64,000 bases of DNA, from NCBI GenBank assembly GCA_004009845.1, contig RMBW01000026.1:248001-312000 (forward strand), given 5' to 3'. The stretch is from Davidsoniella eucalypti (Eukaryota > Ascomycota > Sordariomycetes > Microascales > Ceratocystidaceae). The translations under genes were made by a program, and so were the position numbers. Positions 58,695 through 64,000 of the stretch are shown here, piece after piece. How positions within the stretch are numbered: the first letter of the stretch is position 1; each line of letters begins with the position of its first letter. The notes under the pieces are model-generated. The model was not told where the DNA came from. It saw only the letters and a list, made by a program, of their open reading frames with translations, and made no database searches.

Positions 58695-59346
58695 CTGTTG
58701 TATTTCAACTTGCGATCTTTGTGTTTACTAGAGGTTTTGTTTCTTCAAAACGATAGGCTTTGCTCAATTAAAGATCTCGCTGATCCAGATATCAAGAGTC
58801 ACGTGACGTGACATGTAAGACCGGGTTAGATCACGTGATACGGTGCTAAGACTTTTTTTTTTACCCCAGCTTTTTTTTCTCCTGGTGTCATCATGAACCC
58901 AGTAATAAAGGAATCCCTAAAGTGAAATCCAGCACTGAAGCGAGCCGCTACTTGAAGAATCCCTGCACTCGTACACGTTATCTCCTGGTAATGTAACATT
59001 GCTCGCCATAAAGCCGTCGCGCCATCTTTCTACCAAAGCAGGCCAACAGTTTGAATCAGCTTCTTGATAATTCGCTAAGCGGATGGTTGTCGGGACAAGA
59101 ACTTACTTACTATGTCGTGCCAAAATATACCTCAACGTATGTAACATTTGCTTTCGTAGAAGTTGCCTTGATAATAGTAGCGCATTGTCTTCGTGCTTTG
59201 ATATACATATGTAGAACTATATTTTGTTTTTCTCATCTTCTCATTTACTGTCAAATCGTATTTTTCCAACTGAATCCTGATATTTCCTTATCACGTCATC
59301 ATCAAAACTTCATCAACTTTTCCGTGACGCAATAACCTCGACAAAA
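58695..59346 (+). promoter_or_regulatory. Upstream region shared by tRNA-Met and PCS60
   Basis: About 650 bases. Two TCACGTGA palindromes (58799-58806 and 58831-58838) lie about 100-140 bases upstream of the tRNA and 510-550 bases before PCS60. A T10 run at 58853 follows. The rest is AT-rich leader without a gene. Confidence 0.5.
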
Positions 59347-61225
59347 ATGAGCGGCTCGTTGACTCTCAAGACCGCCATCCAGGGCTCTCCAGATGCTGTA
59401 GCCGTCATCATCCCTTCCAAGACGAAGCCCCTTCAGGCTACTTATACGAAGCTCATATCCGACACGACCACCTTCCAACAGCAGCTGGCTGACATCGGCA
59501 TCGGCCACAGGTCATTTGTATCTATTGCGCTCATTAACAGCTACGAGTTTATCGTGTCTTTCGAAGCTAGCGCATGGCAAAGCGCCATAGCTGCGCCATT
59601 GAACCCAAACTATAAACAAGCCGAGTTCGAGTTCTACATTGAGGATGTCAAATCTGATCTGGTCCTAGTCCCGCGCGGAGCTTTTACTTCTGGTGCTCCG
59701 GCAGTCAAGGCCGCCCAGAAGTTTAATGCGGCCATCGCTGAATGCTTCTGGGATGCCGATAAGGGCAAGGTTGTTCTCGATCTCAAGGAAGCTGGAAAGT
59801 TGAAGGGCAAGAAGAGTGCTCTTCTCACTGCCAAGCCGGACGACATTGCCCTTGTTCTGCATACCAGGTGAGCCACCGCAACGACACAAGTAGTCAGTCA
59901 AAATGCTAACATGTATATTACCTTAGCGGTACCACATCACGACCTAAGGTGGTGAGTATAACTCGACCTTTTCCTCGAGATTCGATACTATTATATACCC
60001 GAGACCGAGAGCTGCAGCGTTTCTAATAATAATATACACTAGGTCCCTCTTATGCACCGCAATCTAACCCGCACAATGTGTAAGTGGCTAGCACTACTAC
60101 CATATTAACATCGTAAACACCTTCGTCTTGACCTATTTTACTAACGTGAGCTTATTGGCAGCTAATATCAAGAATACTTATGAGCTTACTAGCGCTGACC
60201 GTACAATGCTGGTAATGCCACTTTTCCATGTACACGGCCTTCTGTGTGGCCTTATGGCGCCTCTATCAACCGGAGGCTCGCTCGTAGTGCCCCCGAAGTT
60301 CTCAGCTTCCGATTTCTGGGTGGACTTCATTACCCACAAAGCTAACTGGTATACCGCGGTGCCCACGATTCACCAAATTCTACTTAAGAATCCGCTTCCA
60401 TCTCCCGTGCCCAAGATCCGATTCATCCGCTCTTGCTCATCGCCTCTTTCGCCCACTGTATTCGCACAGCTTGAAAAGGCACTGAAAGCACCCGTCCTTG
60501 AGGCGTATGCCATGACTGAAGCAGCCCACCAAATGACGTCGAACCCGTTACCACCCGCAAAGCGCAAGCCGGGCTCTGTTGGTGTCGGCCAGGGTGTCGA
60601 GATCAAGATCCTCAATGATGCTGGCGATGAGATGCCCCAGGGTTCTGAAGGAGAAATCTGCATCAAGGGCGAGAACGTTACGTCCGGATACCTTAACAAC
60701 TCATCGGCTAATGCTACTGCATTTGCCAAGAATGGGTTCTTCCGTACTGGTGATCAAGGCAAGAAGGATGAAGATGGCTACATCATCATCACCGGTCGTA
60801 TCAAGGAGCTGATCAACAAGGGTGGCGAGAAGATTTCACCAATCGAGCTTGACAATGTTCTTACCCGCCATCCGGCCGTTTCTGAAGCGGTCAGTTTCGC
60901 TATTCCGGATGACATGTATGGCCAAGATATCGGCGTAGCTATTGTTCTCAAGCCTGGACAATCGGTAGACCAAGCAAGTATTAAATCATGGGTCTCTGAG
61001 CGTCTGGCCAAATTCAAGACTCCTAAGAAGGTCAGTAGTTATCTATCAGAAAATAATATTTTCCGGTGCAATCACACTCGTGATGTAAACAAAAACTTAA
61101 TATAAGAATGCTAACTTATATATTAGGTTTTCTTCACTGATGTTATGCCCAAGACAGCCACTGGAAAGATTCAGCGCCGTATTGTGGCGGAGGAAATGTC
61201 AAAGCAGGCGAAACCTAAACTCTGA
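59347..61225 (+). CDS. PCS60: Peroxisomal AMP-forming CoA ligase, Pcs60/Fat2 type
   Basis: Exons 59347-59867, 59927-59951, 60043-60079, 60162-61030 and 61127-61225 give 516 residues. The AMP-binding P-loop SGTTSRPKVVPLMHRNL is assembled from three exons, two of them only 25 and 37 bases long. It is followed by TMLVMPLFHVHGLLCGLMAP, AYAMTEAAHQMTSNPLP, GFFRTGDQGKKDEDGYIIIT and GRIKELINKGGEKISPIELD. The C-terminal catalytic lysine region is MPKTATGKIQRR. Yeast Pcs60 and plant AAE3 act as oxalyl-CoA synthetases in oxalate degradation, so that is the likeliest reaction. The protein ends AKPKL; PKL is a weak variant of the SKL-type peroxisomal signal. TSRP replaces the common TGRP in the P-loop. 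Confidence 0.93.
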
Positions 61226-61546
61226 TTATCAGTGCATTGTTTTGTCTGGCTGTTCCCTACACTGAACTATATTCTATCATTACTTTCCTCTTCTCTACCA
61301 AGCTCATTAAGTGTAAAATTGTAAACTCGTAATTTTATTATTGTGTGCATCGTGATAGAGATATATATATTATGTGTAATCATTATAGGGGCGTCAATCA
61401 TGTGGGGTCATTGTCATTATCAAGCATATATCATCAAATATACTCTTTGCAACCTCTGCCATCATCGGCTCTTCTCATCAGACCTTGCGAAAGCCTTCAT
61501 CCATCTTTTGCCCCCTTACCAAACGTAATCCGAAGCCAGAGTCCAG
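61226..61546. other. Convergent spacer
   Basis: About 320 bases between convergent 3' ends. Nothing specific seen. Confidence 0.5.
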
Positions 61547-62290
61547 TTAAATACTCATATTTGCCCGTTCAAGATCCAAGTAAGTGACTATACGGTCATT
61601 GGCAACCTGGACGTAAACTTCTAGGTATAGCAAGGCTAGATTTACGTCTTCGACCCCATGGTGAGACTCCATCTTAGATACTATATTGAGATAGTGCTTC
61701 ACCTTGCGGCGATCAACCATCTTGAGTGGACACAGACTATCACTGTCATATGGGCTGAGCAACTCCTGATGAAGATCTTCAAAGTTCAACAGTGTTGGAG
61801 TTTCGTCAGCCGCAAGCGAAAGGAATAACTCGCAAGAGTCTGTGAGATCGCCAATGCTAACGAGAATAGAGTCTATGATGACATACAAACTCTCTGACCT
61901 CTGGATACCAGCTAGCGACGTAGTAGTCTGGCCCGACCTAGTCAAATCTTCAAGTGTGTAGACTGTGATTTTTTCACCCGTGAAGAAAGATATCAACCGC
62001 GGAAGGAAGTGATTCCAGGAAGGGACATGACCGTCGAGGACTACGATGTTCCTCTTCACACTATGCCAGTCAAAAACTGATAAGTATAGAAGCGACTTAT
62101 GTCGTGACATATACCTTTCGATTGTTTCAATACGCTGGCATGTTTCGCAAGGCCCCGAACATTTCTGATAGACTGTATCTGGGGCCTCTTGGATCTGTGA
62201 TAGGGGCAAGGATGATATGGCTGACACATCCCTCAGTATGCTTGACAAAGCTTGAGAAGCCAAAGAGGGAATGTTGTGAGTGCACGCCAT
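61547..62290 (-). CDS. Unrecognised 247-residue protein
   Basis: A single open frame with start MACTHNIPSLASQALSSILR. There is a cysteine cluster near residue 44 (KCSGPCETCQR) that could be a small metal site. The middle is a mixed alpha/beta stretch (SLLYLSVFDWHSVKRNIVVLD, KITVYTLEDLTRSGQTTTSL, ESLYVIIDSILVSIGDL). A C-terminal helical part follows (DRRKVKHYLNIVSKM, VNLALLYLEVYVQVANDRIV). No signal peptide, membrane span or known domain is visible. Upstream is AT-rich without clear promoter motifs. The frame is long and of normal composition, so probably real; lineage-specific. No function can be proposed. Confidence 0.6.
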   Translation of the reverse strand: MACTHNIPSLASQALSSILRDVSAISSLPLSQIQEAPDTVYQKCSGPCETCQRIETIERYMSRHKSLLYLSVFDWHSVKRNIVVLDGHVPSWNHFLPRLISFFTGEKITVYTLEDLTRSGQTTTSLAGIQRSESLYVIIDSILVSIGDLTDSCELFLSLAADETPTLLNFEDLHQELLSPYDSDSLCPLKMVDRRKVKHYLNIVSKMESHHGVEDVNLALLYLEVYVQVANDRIVTYLDLERANMSI

Positions 62291-63861
62291 TGTGTATAAC
62301 GATTCAAAGGCCGCGTCGTCGAGAAGTAAAGTTGAGTGACCTGGTAGAGATGTTTTTTGGTCGTATTTCGTAGCAAAGCTCTAAGAATGATCACTGTAGC
62401 AGATTTCTACTACAGGACTTAGATAACAGTGAGATAATACTAGATTGTGTTAGATTTTCTGAAATGTAGTTGCTGAGTATCATTGTGACTTACTCCTCAC
62501 AAATCTTTGCGTGAAAAGATACAAGTTATTTGGATAAGAAAATATAGTTGTTGTAATGTGTAAATGATGTCTCTAGGAAATTAGATATATGATATAGATA
62601 TGATGAACCGAAGGACACAAAGTGTAACTATGTTGTATATTTAAAGATAGAAGAGAAGAAAATTTTGTAAACAAGAATGTTGAGAGAAAACATAATATAT
62701 ATACAGAGACTGTAGGGGAACAGTGTTATCATACGAGGTTGCAACTACTCCATCTTGACATAACTGATATCTGCCATGCCACTTCCTGTCTAACAGATTG
62801 TCTGTTTTCGGTTCTAGTTTGTACTTTATTGGCCTATGGGCGACTAGACACAAGGAAAATGACTCTAAAACGACATGGAGCAGACATCATCAGGCTTGGC
62901 ATAGTGTTTATAGGACTTTCTCATACTTTAATGATGTTAAAGTTTTAATTTCATAGATAATATGATCAATAGAGACTACTCAATCATCACATCACAGCCT
63001 ATAATGATTTATATCATAGCTTTAGCAAACCAGCATTTCTAATTTAGTTGTATTGATGACTGACAGTGTATCTAGTAACTTGTGAAGCCAGATTAGACAG
63101 AAGTTGACATATTACAGTACCATTATCAGGCTTGACACAATGTTTATAGGACTTTATACTACTTACTAATCATGCCGAAGCTTTGGTAGTATGGAGAATA
63201 GGACTGAAAGAACCTTGCTTCATCATTATAGTCCAATCTAAGTATGAATAGCACGATCATTAATATATCCTAGCTTTGGCAGGCTTCCTAGGCTAGTTAT
63301 ATATGATGACTACGAAGTAGGCCAGTATTGTGTGAAGCTAGATTTGGTAAAATTTGAGGTCTAAATATGCTAATATTATCTATATACATGAACAGAAACC
63401 ATATTTTAATTAACGTGACAAGTGTGTCAATATTCTCAGTACATTCAAGATGTCATGTCGTTAATGTGATTGTATGTGGGAACTAGCATCTCCCTATATT
63501 ATATATTAGTATATATGTACTTACTATATGGTTTCTGTCGCGTAGTACATGGTATCATCCATTTGTCCGACAACCAACAACTAGACTTGGCTTGATCCCT
63601 GGTTACTTTAAACTCCGTCTATCTTACTATGGCCTTTGACTTGGCTTGGCCAATGTATAGCATCTTAAATGCGGGGCACTTTGTGGAGGTGGACATCTCC
63701 ACCATATCTGTTGTACGCCTTTCCAGTAAGAGAAAGACCCGCATTGTCAGTTGGAAACATTGAAGTGTCCCGCACTAAACCGATTCATTCATCAATAGGA
63801 TAAATACACGCTAGCTTCCTGGCATATATATTGGAAACTTTACTACTTTAAAACAGATCTT
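62291..63861. other. AT-rich spacer with tandem repeat
   Basis: About 1.6 kb with no supported gene. It contains the diverged tandem repeat described separately. The last 250 bases are the probable promoter of the YCII-like gene. Confidence 0.55.
62886..63360 (+). repeat. Diverged tandem duplication, unit about 240-250 bases
   Basis: Three anchors recur in the same order. CAGGCTTGGCATAGTGTTTA at 62891 matches CAGGCTTGACACAATGTTTA at 63127. TAGCTTTAGCAAAC at 63017 matches TAGCTTTGGCAGGC at 63271. TGTGAAGCCAGATTAG at 63081 matches TGTGAAGCTAGATTTG at 63331. Offsets are 236, 254 and 250 bases, so the units carry small indels. Many differences are transitions. Non-coding. Confidence 0.75.
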
Positions 63862-64000
63862 ATGCTATCACGCCTCTCAATCAGACCTTTGACTCGCTTT
63901 CCCTCTGCGAGTCTCCACTACCTCCGTATCAATACTAGAACAATGGTCTCCGTTCCTCCCGGCAAGTTTGAGTTTCTTTGCGTTGTGCCTGACAAGCCCG
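63862..64000 (+). CDS. Probable YCII-domain protein, 5' part only
   Basis: The first 46 codons are visible and the gene runs off the window. The start MLSRLSIRPLTRFPSASLHY is an Arg/Ser/Leu-rich amphipathic presequence, so a mitochondrial location is likely. A second Met (MVSVPPGKFEFLCVVPDKP) begins a segment resembling fungal YCII-related proteins and could serve as an alternative, cytosolic start. The call rests on a very short segment. Confidence 0.5.
   Translation, partial: MLSRLSIRPLTRFPSASLHYLRINTRTMVSVPPGKFEFLCVVPDKP

Overview
The window is nuclear DNA of a filamentous ascomycete, most likely Pezizomycotina. The evidence is short GT-AG introns with CTAAC-type branch sites, an RRN6-type Pol I factor, a NUC-2/PHO81-type SPX-ankyrin protein, a copper amine oxidase, GPI-anchored wall proteins and a DUF7907-like secreted protein. 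I cannot fix the class or species. Two well-expressed wall-protein genes are GC-rich and C-ending in codon use, while the long spacers are AT-rich.

Layout. 0.4-2.3 kb: a small secreted protein convergent with a YwbE/zinc-finger protein. 2.3-10.4 kb: an AT-rich stretch with no gene I can support, carrying one copy of a dispersed repeat. 10.4-14.9 kb: a 1445-residue Ser/Thr-rich GPI-anchored mucin-like protein with internal duplications. 16.2-18.6 kb: a CUE5-type ubiquitin-binding autophagy receptor. 18.6-22.3 kb: a long spacer leading into PHO81 (22.3-26.0 kb), whose start codon is split by an intron.

26.3-37.7 kb is a compact housekeeping block: a four-TM membrane protein, COA1, mitochondrial uL3 (MRPL9), a PITH protein, RRN6, SPC25 and MAG1. 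37.7-46.2 kb is a second gene-poor stretch, upstream of an ECM33-family GPI protein that appears to have a 5'UTR intron. 48.4-49.8 kb holds the second repeat copy. 49.8-62.3 kb is a second compact block: an ABC-F ATPase, copper amine oxidase, SPF45-like G-patch/UHM splicing factor, an unrecognised protein, an intron-bearing elongator tRNA-Met, PCS60-type acyl/oxalyl-CoA ligase and another unrecognised protein. 62.9-63.4 kb is a diverged tandem repeat, and the window ends inside a probable YCII-domain gene.

The genes do not form one pathway or cluster. Shared themes are cell wall (mucin, ECM33), mitochondrion (COA1, uL3m), peroxisome-type metabolism (PCS60, possibly the amine oxidase), phosphate signalling (PHO81), and nuclear functions (RRN6, SPC25, MAG1, SPF45). 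No CRISPR array, intact transposon or defence system was seen. The most distinctive observations are the AT|G split start of PHO81, the repeat architecture of the mucin, the intron in tRNA-Met, and recurrent TCACGTGA and CCCTAA motifs in the short housekeeping promoters. Exon boundaries were joined by hand from splice signals, reading frame and family conservation; none is backed by RNA data.
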